Positions 51,789-61,931 are shown, counted from the first letter of the stretch. The stretch is 64,000 bases of DNA from DASWLF01 sp963768765 (GCA_963768765.1 CAVYJK010000012.1:18655-82654); one strand, 5' to 3'. Numbers and translations: made by a program. The notes: generated from the letters alone by a model not told the origin.

Positions 51789-52195
51789 CAGATCGTTGGA
51801 GCAGACGCCTTGAGGGCCGTCTGAGACTGCGGGCTCATGGCATTAAGAAACCTCGACCCCTTACCTGTGGGCGGCGGCGCTGCTCAACGCTAGGTTCACC
51901 CTCTCCCTTCCTCTCGCTCCACCGGCACAGAATCCTCATGCCCCTCGACTGAGTAATCCCCTGTAAAATATCTGCTATGACCCAGAACTTATCGCGATTT
52001 CAAAAACTTTCCATCTCCAGATCATATCTGGCATTTTTCCCGCCCACGCGATAATTGCCGAACCTGGCAAGTTATAAGAGGGTCCCACCTTAGCGGGTAA
52101 CCACGTTTAGGAGGCTGGTTGGTATCTAAACTAATATTGCCAAACCTTGTCCACCAGAGTTTGCGCACATGGTGGGGCCTAGGCTCCCATGCTGA
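51789..52195. other. Low-GC spacer, no gene
   Basis: The DNA shows no gene-like frame of useful length. A second degenerate 60-base repeat copy lies at about 52018-52077 (AGATCATATCTGGCATTTTT onward). The flanking genes converge here. Confidence 0.55.
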
Positions 52196-52501
52196 TTAGG
52201 ACCACTTTTTTCCAAGCTCCTCCAGGCCGCCCTTCTGGAGATCCTCCGGCGTCATCACTATATGGAATTCTACATCAGCGTTAAAGGTGAGAAACCAGGG
52301 TTCGGCAAGTGCGGGCACCTTGGATGGGTCAATCAAATCAATAATCAGGATTGCCCCACGCTGCCCATTCTGTTCGGTAAAATAAACGGCCTCGGGTTTG
52401 ATGTCTTCCAGAATGCATCGCATTTTATTGCCTATGCTCCCGTCCCTGACTGCCTGGTTGAACTCCTCATGGGGGAATTTTACCTTTAGAAGCATTCGCA
52501 T
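52196..52501 (-). CDS. DUF3303-like small conserved protein
   Basis: A 101-residue protein starting at the ATG giving MRMLLKVKFPHEEFNQAVRD; GGAGG lies six bases upstream, which rules out the longer frame. KMRCILEDIKPEAVYFTEQN, RGAILIIDLIDPSKVPALAE and PWFLTFNADVEFHIVMTPED are conserved in a widespread family of small ferredoxin-fold-like proteins. No enzyme activity is known. It is isolated, with no operon partner. Confidence 0.75.
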   Translation of the reverse strand: MRMLLKVKFPHEEFNQAVRDGSIGNKMRCILEDIKPEAVYFTEQNGQRGAILIIDLIDPSKVPALAEPWFLTFNADVEFHIVMTPEDLQKGGLEELGKKWS

Positions 52502-53012
52502 GGCTAACCTCCAGGTTTTGAGGAATATAACGAGCAAATATACCTAAAGACTAAATATGGCAATGAACGATTTCAAGGCGGAGAGTTTTCTTTTCATGGT
52601 TCTGGGGGTTTTGTCACCAGACGGGAACTATTTCGATATGAGGGTCATATCCGCAACTTTCAGGGGGAAGAATGATGAGCATCGATCATGGCAAGATAAT
52701 GCGCATCGGCCTTCCTCCCATTGCCAGAATTACTTACCTGCGGTCCCACCGAAAAGGGAACCAAGGAGACTGGCTTGGATTCTAAAAGAATACCGGAGCA
52801 CCTTTGGAACCTGACTTTGCACATAGGAGTGATCCGCTATTAACGAATAGCCTCCTCATTACAAGATTTCGACCCAGTTTCCTCGCTGGAGGTTGTATCA
52901 AATTGCCTTTGCCTTCTCTTGATGCTCCGGTTACACAAAGATTTACAAAGCTCGGCTTGACATTCACAGGGTTTGGGAGTATGGATGGAATTAATTCACA
53001 AGGGCATTAGCC
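52502..53012. other. Spacer with weak open frames, no supported gene
   Basis: Short frames exist on the plus strand (52557-52814 and 52804-53010) but neither has an SD, a recognisable motif or protein-like composition. It may hold decayed coding DNA and the promoter of the lipoprotein pair. Confidence 0.5.
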
Positions 53013-53515
53013 ATGAGAAAATGTTCCATCCTCTTGGTTTCCCTATTACTGCTGCTGAGCGCCTGCGCTTCCACCACTCCTGAACTCTCCACGAAAAAAC
53101 CGGGCTCCCAGGAAGTATTGGTCACTGGCCGCGTGGACGTCCTCCTGCCGGAGAAGCCATTGTTTTGGGTCTTCGTCGTCCCCAAAGAGGGGGAAAGGTC
53201 TGGGACCATCAGGTAAGCGGGGACGGCACCTTCTTCTGGTACTTGCCCCCGGGAAGCTATGAGATTCCCTCATTTCAGTGGCGGGAGGGCACCAGGACCA
53301 GCAGCGGGCAGGCCTTTGCTCGGTTTACGGTACCCCAAGGCAAGCCAGCCGTCTACATCGGCACTTTGACCATAACTTTCTTAAAAGGTGGCCGCTATAG
53401 AATCAAGGTCTTTGATGACTATGACTCCGGGGGGAGTGCCAAGCTAAATGAGAAATTTCCGGAGATGAAAAAAGAGGATGTGGCTAAGAGCCTGATGGCC
53501 TTAGGAGGACGGTGA
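53013..53515 (+). CDS. Small lipoprotein (one frameshift)
   Basis: MRKCSILLVSLLLLLSACAS gives a clear lipobox (LSAC, Cys18). The next part, EVLVTGRVDVLLPEKPLFWV, is in the first frame; a missing G in the GGGGG run near 53195 shifts the frame to GKVWDHQVSGDGTFFWYLPP, GSYEIPSFQW and YRIKVFDDYDSGG, ending at 53515. The joined protein has about 167 residues with a beta-sandwich-like core (GDGTFFWYLPPGSY resembles carboxypeptidase-regulatory-like folds). Its stop overlaps the next lipoprotein start. Confidence 0.75.
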
Positions 53516-53979
53516 TGAAGCGCTGGAGGTTGATACTGGCTTTGACCCTGATGGGGGTGGTCGGCTGCGCCACGCCCCATGTTATAATTCCCATTTATCC
53601 CAAGGTGGGGAACCCGAATTTTCCCACGGGGGTGGATAGCTTGCAGCCCACTCTAAAGTGGCAGCCTGTGGACAGCGGAAACGTTACCTATGATCTAGTT
53701 ATTTACGAAGTCATCAAGACTTCCTCTGCCTTGCAAGGGACTAAAAAGGCCTTGGGCCGGGAGGTGTACTACCGCAAGGGCCTTACCGGCACGGAGCACC
53801 GCCTGGAAGAGCCGCTGAAACCAGATTCCGAATACTTCTGGTCTGTCAGGGTTCGGAAAGGCGACACCGTCTCCAAATGGGCGACTTATGACTATGACTT
53901 GTTTCTGGGCGCTGTCTTATATGTGGGCCCGGAACAAACCCTTTATATTCAAGACCCCTGGTCAGTAGCAAATCCATGA
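53515..53979 (+). CDS. Lipoprotein with fibronectin-III-like domain
   Basis: A 154-residue lipoprotein: LILALTLMGVVGCATP has the lipobox VVGC. The rest has the order of a fibronectin type III domain, LQPTLKWQPVDSGNVTYDLV, then LKPDSEYFWSVRVRKGDTVS, where the WxP and the YFWxVR strand are typical. Start ATG 53515 overlaps the previous stop (TGATG). The pair is probably made together and sits in the envelope; no partner function is known. Confidence 0.75.
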   Translation: MKRWRLILALTLMGVVGCATPHVIIPIYPKVGNPNFPTGVDSLQPTLKWQPVDSGNVTYDLVIYEVIKTSSALQGTKKALGREVYYRKGLTGTEHRLEEPLKPDSEYFWSVRVRKGDTVSKWATYDYDLFLGAVLYVGPEQTLYIQDPWSVANP

Positions 53980-54672
53980 ATCACCCGGACGTATCGGGGA
54001 GCCTCTGGAGCATCGCGCCAGCGGCCCAACAAGAATTAGCATTCCCCAAAGATATCCAACAGTCCCCATAAGGACACTCTTCAGACGTGCTCTTCTCTTT
54101 CAGGATATTACAGGATATTAAAAGAGTCATGGGTTTCGTTATGCAGATCATATTTGCAATTTCCCCCGGTTTGGAGATAAGTATCGAATTTGGCTAGCTA
54201 TATGCTATCCAGTTATTCCTCTTTTTACATCAATAGCTTGCCAACTATCCCCTTGTGGTATGTGACGTGGCCTGCGCTTTTGCACTAATTCACCATGACT
54301 GGTCAGTACTGGTTAGGGTTCTTCGGCTGCCTATCAATAATACTTGGTCACCGATGGTCTGGTATGCCTGGAATCTGGAAAGAACTTGATACCTTAACAA
54401 ATATCGTGATATCCTGCCTCCCCGAGAAGGGTTGCCTTCGAGAAAAGGCTCGTTTTGGGGTTTAAGGTCGGGGAAAGAGGTTTCAATTAGCAAATTTGGG
54501 ACATAGGCAACTAGACTGGCGCATAATCTCGGCTTAAGGGGTGGGGGATGAGGCAGGGACCAGTGCTTCCCGCAATCTTTCTCTCGAATTTATTCTTAGC
54601 ATCAACATTGCTGCCGCCACCAGGTGACGCGAAAAGGTAAATTGCAACTCTCGGCAAAGGAGGAAAAATAAA
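53980..54672. other. Long low-GC spacer before the phosphoesterase gene
   Basis: No supported gene; a minus-strand frame at 54290-54493 has no SD or motif. It holds the third degenerate 60-base repeat copy (about 54143-54205), a tandem CAGGATATTA pair (about 54102-54121) and the right direct repeat (54513-54536). The SD AAAGGAGG at the end belongs to the next gene. Confidence 0.55.
54513..54536. repeat. Right 24-base direct repeat
   Basis: AGACTGGCGCATAATCTCGG followed by CTTA; differs from the left copy (50751-50774) at two positions. Confidence 0.75.
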
Positions 54673-55710
54673 ATGAAAGCCAATAGCCAGGCTAGAGGCT
54701 TTTCGTTTTGGGTCCTTATTGCTGCGGCGCTATTGGTCTTAGCATTTATTCAGACCGGCTCAGCGGCTTGTGAAACGCTTCGCTTCGTTTTCATGGGTGA
54801 TAGCCGGAACGGCACGATAAATACAAGTGCCTTGAAAGACCTCAATTCACAGATTTTGGCTTTATCCCCTAAACCTTCCTGTGTGTTCTTCGGCGGAGAC
54901 ATGGCCAGATGGGGAATCAACAGTGATGGGACCGATAATTTCCAAACCTTCAGAAATAACATGCAATCCCTGGGTGCAGCCGGCATTACGGTTTATTATA
55001 TGGCTGGGAATCATGAGCTTTACCAAGAGGCTGACTACGATACCACCATGTATCGCGCCAACCAACTAAGATATCAGCAGGTATTTAACGACATGCCGTC
55101 CAATGGGCCGGCCGGCTATCAGAGCCTGGTCTATTCCCTTACCTCGCCTGGCGGTTCCTGCTTCTTTGCCGTGCTCTATCCTTATTATATGAATAATTCC
55201 ACGCCGTCGATGCCGGATAACGAAACGGGTACCATCGATGCAACCCAATATGCCTGGCTGTCTCAACAGATTGCCCAGACGAACGCCACCTATAAATTTC
55301 TCTTTGTCCACGTGCCTACTTATAAAATGACCAGTAATAGTGTGGATAGCAGCTATCTCAACCTTTGGAGCCTTCTAGACAGCAACAAATTTACTATCTA
55401 CGGCGCCGGTCATGAACATCTCTATTCCCGCAGGACTATTGACGGCACGATTAATCCCAACGCCCAGAACAATGTGGTCCAATTGGTCTGCGGCGACGCG
55501 GGCGCTCCGCCAAATACCGACCCGATAGTGAAAGATGCGGTGTCCTGGAATATTTACTCCGGCTCTTATTATTATTCCGTCATTGATGTTATCGATAGTC
55601 AGGTGAGTGTAAGTTCTTACGGGGGAAGCAACGGGAATTATAGCTTGGTGGACAGCTTCACCATTCCTCCCACTAAGACTTCTAAAATGCTCTTACTTCT
55701 AGATGATTAA
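54673..55710 (+). CDS. Exported calcineurin-like metallophosphoesterase
   Basis: A 345-residue protein with a signal peptide (FWVLIAAALLVLAFIQTGSA). The metal-binding motifs of the family are present in order: FVFMGDSRNG (first Asp), FFGGDMARWG (GD), MAGNHELYQ (GNH), FLFVHVPTYK (His) and GAGHEHLYSR (GHxH). It should hydrolyse phosphoesters outside the cytoplasm; the substrate is unknown. The SD AAAGGAGG is strong. The C-terminal part (YSGSYYYSVIDVIDSQVSVS) is an Ig-like beta domain, as in purple acid phosphatase relatives. Confidence 0.88.
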   Translation: MKANSQARGFSFWVLIAAALLVLAFIQTGSAACETLRFVFMGDSRNGTINTSALKDLNSQILALSPKPSCVFFGGDMARWGINSDGTDNFQTFRNNMQSLGAAGITVYYMAGNHELYQEADYDTTMYRANQLRYQQVFNDMPSNGPAGYQSLVYSLTSPGGSCFFAVLYPYYMNNSTPSMPDNETGTIDATQYAWLSQQIAQTNATYKFLFVHVPTYKMTSNSVDSSYLNLWSLLDSNKFTIYGAGHEHLYSRRTIDGTINPNAQNNVVQLVCGDAGAPPNTDPIVKDAVSWNIYSGSYYYSVIDVIDSQVSVSSYGGSNGNYSLVDSFTIPPTKTSKMLLLLDD

Positions 55711-55824
55711 CAGCGGGGCAGGTGGACGTAAGGGGCCAAGGCTGGAAGGCCCGCGACTTCCAAAAGCATGGAGGCAGAAAATCTCGTTTCAAAAATGCTA
55801 ACCCAGGGAAAGGAGAGGCCGGAA

Positions 55825-56169
55825 ATGACACCTAAGAGAACAGTATGCTTGGTGTTAGTAGCATTGGTCCTGGTGGCGATGATGGGGATGAAGGTATTTG
55901 CCGCGGGAGCCTGGTACATCTGTGATGTTAAAAGTGCCGGTCCCATCGCCACGGCCCATAATTATGGGACGCGCATCTTTTTGACTGATACTGCCAAATC
56001 CCCCGCTTTTCAAAACCAAGAGTTTCAAGTTCCCCTCGCCAGATCTAAAGAGTTTCTGGCTGTAGCTCTAGATGCGATCGATCAGCGGAAAAAAGTTAAA
56101 GTTTATGTTAATGATTCTGGAGCAGGCGCCATTCCCACTGTTTTCGCGCTATATTTGGAGGCCCAGTAA
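55825..56169 (+). CDS. Small exported hypothetical protein
   Basis: A 114-residue protein with a signal peptide (VCLVLVALVLVAMMGMKVFA, likely cut after AAG). The mature part, GAWYICDVKSAGPIATAHNY and AVALDAIDQRKKVKVYVNDS, is predicted beta-rich and small. Start ATG 55825 has AGGAGA nine bases upstream. No family is recognised. It follows the phosphoesterase gene by 114 bases in the same direction and might share its transcript. Confidence 0.6.
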   Translation: MTPKRTVCLVLVALVLVAMMGMKVFAAGAWYICDVKSAGPIATAHNYGTRIFLTDTAKSPAFQNQEFQVPLARSKEFLAVALDAIDQRKKVKVYVNDSGAGAIPTVFALYLEAQ

Positions 56170-56501
56170 GTTTCGCCTTTTATCAGGGCCGACGGGTTTT
56201 TCTAAGTGCTCCCCTGTCCTCTCCTCAATCTTCCCTCCCGGGGGCGGGGAAGGCGTGGCCTGTGGCCCTGACTTCCCCGGTTTTCTTTAAGCTTAAGGGA
56301 TTTGGGGACTGAAAAAGCCTAATTTTTACCCCCGCCTGCCGTAGCGTCCTTGGGCCGCTTTTTGTTGCCCCCATAAGCAAATCGTATCGGACTGTGAACG
56401 AGGAGCTCAAAAGGCCCATGAAGGACAATGATGGCCGGAGACGGGAATAGATAACTGCTATATATCAGCGTAATGAGTCTCGTTAAAATGTTTTTGATAT
56501 A
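56170..56501. other. Spacer between convergent genes
   Basis: No gene. It has a GGGGAAGGCG...CTGACTTCCCC hairpin (about 56230-56280), the first core-type repeat after the accessory block, and an AT-rich part before the acyltransferase end. Confidence 0.55.
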
Positions 56502-59187
56502 CTAAACATTGCCATCTTTCGTATCTCGCTCCAGCCGGGCCACCTCCTCCCGGAGGCCCAGGACGATGGCTTCGTAATCCCGGGCGTCGCTTTTGACCCG
56601 CAGTCCCGCCACTTGCAGTTCAGCCGCCGAAAACTCCCGGCCAAAGACCACCCGGATGGGGTGGGGCCGGGGGCAGGGGGCGTTGGCGCCCCAGGCTTCA
56701 AAGGAGCCGCCGATGTAAACCGGGACGAGCTTGACGCCCAGCTCTTTGGCCAGGATGGCCACGCCTTTCTTGAATTCCCGCAGCTTGCCGCTGATGCTGC
56801 GGGCCCCTTCGGGAAAGATGCACAGGATGCCGCCCCGCCGGAGCACATAGGCCGAGGCCTGCATGGCCTCTACCAGGTGCCGGGCGGAGTTCACCGGGAT
56901 CACCCGGATGAGCCTGATGACGTCCTTGACCACCGGGATCTCAAAGTAGTTGCTGTAGCCCATGAAAAACAGGTGGTCCCGGAAAGCGTAAGGGACGGAG
57001 CCGGATATCAGGAAGCCGTCCAGGAAGCTCGCATGGTTGGGGCAGAGAATGTAGCCCGCCTCCCCCAGGCGCTCCCGGCCAGAAACCCTGAGCTTAAAGA
57101 AGAGCTTGAACCACAGACCCAGGATCAGGGAGAGCAACAGGGTAAACAAGCGGCCCGGGAACCCGAGGTCGAGGCCGATTTTCTGCAGCAGGGCAGGGGA
57201 GGGGTTCAGCTTCAGGAGATCGCTCCAGGACCGTTCCAGCCCTTCCTCTTCTGCCTTTTCCACCGGCTCCTTGTCTTCCAGGAAGCGGATGAGTTCCCCC
57301 ACCGTGAAGATCTCCGAAAATTCCTCTTCCTTGATCTCCACGGCCAACCTCTGCTCCAGGGCGGAGGTGAGCTCCACCAGGGCCAGGGAGTCCAGGCCCA
57401 GGTCAAGTTCCAGGTGGTCGTCCAGGTAGATCTTGTCGGCGCCCGTCTTGTCCGCCAGAATCCCGATTACCCGCTCCCCCAGGGCGGAGACGCCTTCCTC
57501 CAGCGCAGTCTGTCGCGCCTCATAGCGTTTTCCCGCCCGTTGCCGGTAAAGGGCCGCCACTTCATAGCCCTTGATCTTGCCCAGCCTGGTTTTGGGCAAC
57601 TCCTTGTTATAGAGGACGAAATCCCGGACCCGTTTATACGGCTCCAACTGCTGGGAGAAAAACTCCAGCTGCCACTTCACTTCGCCGTAGACGTCCGTCT
57701 CGCCGGTTTCCCGGAAGTGGTCGAAGTCGGGGACCACCACGGCCACCAGCTTCTCTTCCCGGATGTCGGGCATGACGTAGATTTCTTTGATTTTACGGGA
57801 CTTAAGGTAGTGCTGGGCCACTTCCTCGGCGGAGACGTTCTTCCCTGAGCTCAGGACGATGAGGTCTTTCAGCCTGCCGGTGACGTAAAGGTAGCCGTCC
57901 TCATCCCGGCGGCCCAGGTCGCCGCTCCCGAACCAGCCGTCCCGGATGGCCTCCCGGGTGGCGGCCTCGTTTTGGTAATAGCCCGCCATGACGTTGTCGC
58001 CCCGGATGAAGATCTCGCCCACCCCGCCGGCGTCGGGATTGAGGATCTGCACCTCCACCCCGGCCAGGGGCTGGCCCACGGAGCCCAACCGGGGGGCCTC
58101 CGGCGGGTTGATACTCACCACGGGAGCGGTCTCCGTCAGGCCGTAACCCTCCAGTACTTCAAAGCCCAGCCTGCCGAGGTCCCGGGCCAGGCTCTTCCGG
58201 CAGCTTGGCGCCGCCGCTGATGAAATACCGGAACTGGCGGCCCAGGACGTCGTGGAGGCGCCTCAGCAGCGGCCCGGCCAGGTTGATTCCCAGGCGCGGC
58301 TGCAGCCTGCCGGCCAGGTCCAATCCAGCCTCCAGCAGCGAGCCCAACCCCAGGGGCAGCTCATCCAGGCGGCGCCGGATACCCTGGTAAAAATGCTGCA
58401 GCACCTGGGGCGTCACCACCAGGATGGTCACCTGCTGCTCCTGGATGCACCTGAGGATGGCCTCGGCCTTGAGGGTGTTGAGGTAAGTAATCCTGGCCCG
58501 GGAAAACAGGGGCACGATGAGGTTGGCCATGAACGGCAGGGAGTGATGCAGGGGCAGCAGGGAGAGGAAATTGTCGTCGGGGGTCACCGCTCCCAGTTTT
58601 AAGATGCCGAGAAAGTTGGCGTAAAAATTCCGGTGGCTCAGCATCACCCCCTTGGGGAGTGCGGTGGTGCCCGAAGTGTAAATGATGGAGGCCAGGTCTT
58701 CGGGGGCCGACGTAGGCAGAGGGCAGTCCGGGGCGGCGGAGGCCAGAATCTCGGAGAAGGCCGCGGCCTTGGCCAGGGACGGGTCAATCTCCCCCACCAC
58801 CACGATTTTTTCCAGGGACGCCAAGCCCTGCAGATCCTGGAGACGGGCTTTGTCCGAGGCAAAGATGACCCGGGCCCGGGTCTGGTCCAGGATGTGGCGA
58901 ATCTGCTCGGCCCGGTACTGAAAGTCCAGGGGCACCGCCACGGCCCCGGCCAGGAGGATGCCGAAATAACTGAAGCACCACTGAGGGCGGTTCTCCAGGA
59001 GGATGGCCGCCCGGTCGCCCGGGCGGACGCCGGCCCGGCAGAGCCAGTGGGCCACTCTGAGGCAGGCTTCGTAAACCTGGGCGTAAGTGAATTGGCGGAC
59101 GGCGTCATCTTCCCGGGAGAGGATGGCCACTTTCCCGGGGACTTCCCTGGCAACTTCTTGCAAGCAGTGGGACAAAGTGGAGATCAT
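56502..59187 (-). CDS. Acyl-ACP synthetase/acyl carrier/acyltransferase fusion (one frameshift)
   Basis: About 895 residues. An AMP-forming acyl-activating domain comes first (IIYTSGTTALPKGVMLSHRN; then EGYGLTETAPV after a one-base shift near 58190; GDLGRRDEDGYLYVTGRLKD; KTRLGKIKG). A carrier domain follows with LDLGLDSLALVELTSALEQR, the Ser for phosphopantetheine. The C-terminal third is a PlsC acyltransferase: CPNHASFLDGFLISG (H-x4-D) and IFPEGARSISG. It resembles Aas-type enzymes that activate a fatty acid and pass it to a lysophospholipid, with a built-in carrier. Confidence 0.85.
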
Positions 59188-59480
59188 GGGCGGCAGTCTT
59201 TACAGATATAGCGGCATTTATGCCATAACCATCCCAATTATGCCATACCTGCCAAGGGCGGGGCGCGAACCACCCCTACCATGGCAAGTAACCAACTAAA
59301 TCCATTTAATCTGGTCCCCAAGCTCCTGCTTGGGGACGAACTTGGGTTCCAAGCTCTGCTTGGACAATTAAGGTGCCTAAAGCCTATCCTTTTACAATGA
59401 ATGGAATTTTAAGCAAAGCGGAGCTTCGCAGGCAAGCCGGTTCCCCAGCAGGAGCCTGGGAACCAGAAATGCGCCCGCCT
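59188..59480. repeat. Hairpin repeats between acyltransferase and RlmI genes
   Basis: GTCCCCAAGCTCCTGCTTGG (59314-59337) and a TTCCCCAGCAGGAGCCTGGG copy (59440-59463) of the CCCAAGC hairpin family, with shorter inverted pairs between. Confidence 0.65.
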
Positions 59481-60665
59481 TTAATAAACCTCCAAGATGA
59501 AACACTTCAGGTAGAGGCTTTCGGGGAGCGACAGCAGGGCAGGGTGGTCCCGGGCCGCGCCCCGGCGCTCCACCAGGCGGGCCTGGCGCCCGGCGTCCGC
59601 CGCGGCCTCCCGCACGATCTCCAGAAACTCCGGCTCGCTCAAGTTGTAGGAGCAGGAGCAGGTCACCAGGGTGCCGCCGGGGTTCAGGAGCTGAAAGGCC
59701 CGGCGGTTGATCTCCTTGTAGCCCCGGTAGGCGCCGGGCCGGTCCCGGCGGCTCCGGGCGAAGGCCGGGGGGTCCAGGACAATGAGGTCATAGCGGGCGC
59801 CTGCGCCCACCGCAGACTTTAGATAAGCAAAGACGTTTTCCCGCACCATTTCCAGGTTGTTAAGGCCGTTCAAGGCGGCGTTCTCCCGGGCCCGGGCCAG
59901 GGCCGCGTCGGAGGACTCCACCAGGGTGACCCGCCGGGCCCCCGGGGCCAGGTGCATGGCAAAGGCGCCCTGGTAGGCAAAGGCGTCCAGAACTTCACCC
60001 CGGGAAAAGGGAGCCGCGGCGGCCCGGTTCTCCCGCTGGTCCAGAAAGAGCCCGGTTTTCTGTCCCCGCCTGATATCCACCAGGAGGCGCACCCCGTTTT
60101 CCTGAACCTGGACGGTGTCGGGCAGCTCCCCCCAGACCGTCTTGACCTCCAGAGGCAGGGCCTCCTGCAGGCGCACCTCGGCGTCGTGGCGCAGGGTGAT
60201 GGAGGCCGGGGACAGGGTCCTGAGGAGAATCTCGATGATTGCCGGGAGCAGGCGTTCCATGGCCGGATGGTGGGCCTGCAGGGCCAGGTGGCCGGCGTAC
60301 CAGTCCGCCACCAGCCCCGGAAAGCCGTCGGCCTCACCGAAGATGAGGCGGTAGGCGTCGCTGTGCCGCACCACCCGCCGGCGGTATTCCAGGGCGCGCT
60401 GCAGCCGCGCCTCCCAAAGGCGCCCATCCACGGTCTCGGAGCCATAGGTGACGAACCGCAGGGCGATGCGGGAGGCGGCGCTGTAAAAGGCCTGGCCCAG
60501 GAAGCGCTCCCCGGGGCCCCAAACCGCCACCAGGTCCCCGGGGGCCGGCTCCGGTCCAGGGGCCAGGTCGTCCCGGTAGATCCAGGGGTGCCCGGAGCGC
60601 TGCCACCGGACGCCCTTGGCAGTGAGAAGTACCGGCGGCAGTTCTTTAACTCTGGTTTCTTCCAT
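59481..60665 (-). CDS. rlmI: RlmI-like 23S rRNA cytosine-C5 methyltransferase
   Basis: A 394-residue protein with an N-terminal PUA domain (HPWIYRDDLAPGPEPAPGDL), an EEHEHH-like middle and a SAM-binding Rossmann domain: KTGLFLDQRENRAAAAPFSR, EVLDAFAYQGAFAMHLAPGA, DLIVLDPPAFAR and LVTCSCSYNLSEPEFL. The DPPAF and CSCS motifs mark the RlmI group, which methylates C1962 of 23S rRNA. Length is normal. It stands alone between repeat-rich spacers. Confidence 0.9.
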   Translation of the reverse strand: MEETRVKELPPVLLTAKGVRWQRSGHPWIYRDDLAPGPEPAPGDLVAVWGPGERFLGQAFYSAASRIALRFVTYGSETVDGRLWEARLQRALEYRRRVVRHSDAYRLIFGEADGFPGLVADWYAGHLALQAHHPAMERLLPAIIEILLRTLSPASITLRHDAEVRLQEALPLEVKTVWGELPDTVQVQENGVRLLVDIRRGQKTGLFLDQRENRAAAAPFSRGEVLDAFAYQGAFAMHLAPGARRVTLVESSDAALARARENAALNGLNNLEMVRENVFAYLKSAVGAGARYDLIVLDPPAFARSRRDRPGAYRGYKEINRRAFQLLNPGGTLVTCSCSYNLSEPEFLEIVREAAADAGRQARLVERRGAARDHPALLSLPESLYLKCFILEVY

Positions 60666-60853
60666 GAGATGGCATGCCGGCGCGGCGACGTCGGCCCTTT
60701 ATAAAAACGTATGGTGGGCAAGCCCCACCAAGAAAATTAGAAAAAAATCGGCTCCCATTCATAGACGATATGCCTGATCCCTGAGATTGGCGAGGCAGGG
60801 TAGGGGACTGATATAATTGATTTTACACAGAAAATCCCCCTCAGGCCCGTCCC

Positions 60854-61243
60854 TCAAGAGGTATACCGGCGCCGCTTTTCCAGATGGTCGGCGTATTTCT
60901 TGCGAAGCAAGCGCCTGGCGAAGTCAGGATGCCCGAAATAATTGGCGGCCAGGTCCAGGGCCCGGGCCTCCATCTCTTGGAGAATCTCGGGGACCTCCTG
61001 GGCGGCGATGAAGTTGCGCTCATCCTTTTGAGAAAAGACGAACTCCGGGCCCAAGGCGGCCCTCACTTCGCTCGCCTGGGAGCGCAAATCCGGCGGCAGG
61101 TTGCCCACCTTGACGGGAATCGTTATGCGGGACTCCAGGGCCACGTACCAGCGGTCGCCCGCCACCGGCCGGGAGTGGTCCCAAAATTCCAGGGTGAGGC
61201 CGTTGCCCAGGGAATGGCGAGAAAGCAATTTTTCCGGGTTCAT
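60854..61243 (-). CDS. Conserved hypothetical protein
   Basis: A 129-residue soluble protein without known domain. It begins MNPEKLLSRHSLGNGLTLEF, continues with WYVALESRITIPVKVGNLPP (strand-rich) and ends in a helical, basic tail (FARRLLRKKYADHLEKRRRY). Composition and codon use match the core genes, and similar proteins occur in other Desulfobacterota as far as I recall. It diverges from the DUF2939 gene with a 74-base spacer that includes TATACCTATC. Confidence 0.65.
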   Translation of the reverse strand: MNPEKLLSRHSLGNGLTLEFWDHSRPVAGDRWYVALESRITIPVKVGNLPPDLRSQASEVRAALGPEFVFSQKDERNFIAAQEVPEILQEMEARALDLAANYFGHPDFARRLLRKKYADHLEKRRRYTS

Positions 61244-61317
61244 AGGCTCGATTCAATTTCGAGATTATAGTATACCTATCTCATATCCGTTGCAAAACCA
61301 ATCTAGAAGGAACTTCT

Positions 61318-61887
61318 ATGCGTCGCAAGACCTTAATTCTCGCCCTGGCCGTCCTGGTCCTGGGCGCCGCCCTGGCCGGCGGCCTCTACTGGCGCTGGCA
61401 CCAATCCCCCCGTTATGCCCTGCAGCAGATGGCCCTGGCCCTGGAGTCCAGGAACATGGATAAGTTTTTTAAGTACTTGGATATAAAGGGGATTTTCAAT
61501 AATTTCCTGGAGGCCTCCAGCAAGGACCTGAACGCCCCCCAAGACCCCAACGCCGACGAATGGACCCGGATGACCCAGCGCCTGGGCCGCAAATTTACCC
61601 GGTTTTTGCTGCCTAAATTGTTCGACACCTTCGAGTCCCAGATTCGCGGGGCTGTGGAGAAGTACCTGCTCAATCTGGACAACTCGCAAATTCTGGCCAT
61701 CGCCGCCGCGGTGACGGTGGCCAAGATCGACACCCGGGGGGACGAGGCCCAGGTGACGCTCACGGACCCCAAGACCAAAGAACCTTTGCGTTTTCAGATG
61801 CGCCGGGACCCCAAGCGCGGCCTGTGGCAGATCGTTTCGATTAACTACCAGGATTTAAAAAGATTTTACCAGCGGGAGTTTAGGTAG
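61318..61887 (+). CDS. DUF2939 domain protein, membrane-anchored
   Basis: A 189-residue protein with one N-terminal membrane anchor (TLILALAVLVLGAALAGGLY) followed by SPRYALQQMALALESRNMDK, the DUF2939 start, and the helical and beta parts DKFFKYLDIKGIFNNFLEAS and RFQMRRDPKRGLWQIVSINY. Function unknown; members are extracytoplasmic. The SD (AGAAGGAA) is good. It is followed 44 bases later by the NUDIX gene in the same direction. Confidence 0.82.
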   Translation: MRRKTLILALAVLVLGAALAGGLYWRWHQSPRYALQQMALALESRNMDKFFKYLDIKGIFNNFLEASSKDLNAPQDPNADEWTRMTQRLGRKFTRFLLPKLFDTFESQIRGAVEKYLLNLDNSQILAIAAAVTVAKIDTRGDEAQVTLTDPKTKEPLRFQMRRDPKRGLWQIVSINYQDLKRFYQREFR

Positions 61888-61931
61888 TCCGGGGAATAAC
61901 GTCTGATAATATATATTATGTAAACTAAGAC

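Noticed and set aside
52557..52814. 85-codon plus-strand frame
   Set aside because: No SD, no motif, and irregular composition; probably chance or decayed DNA.
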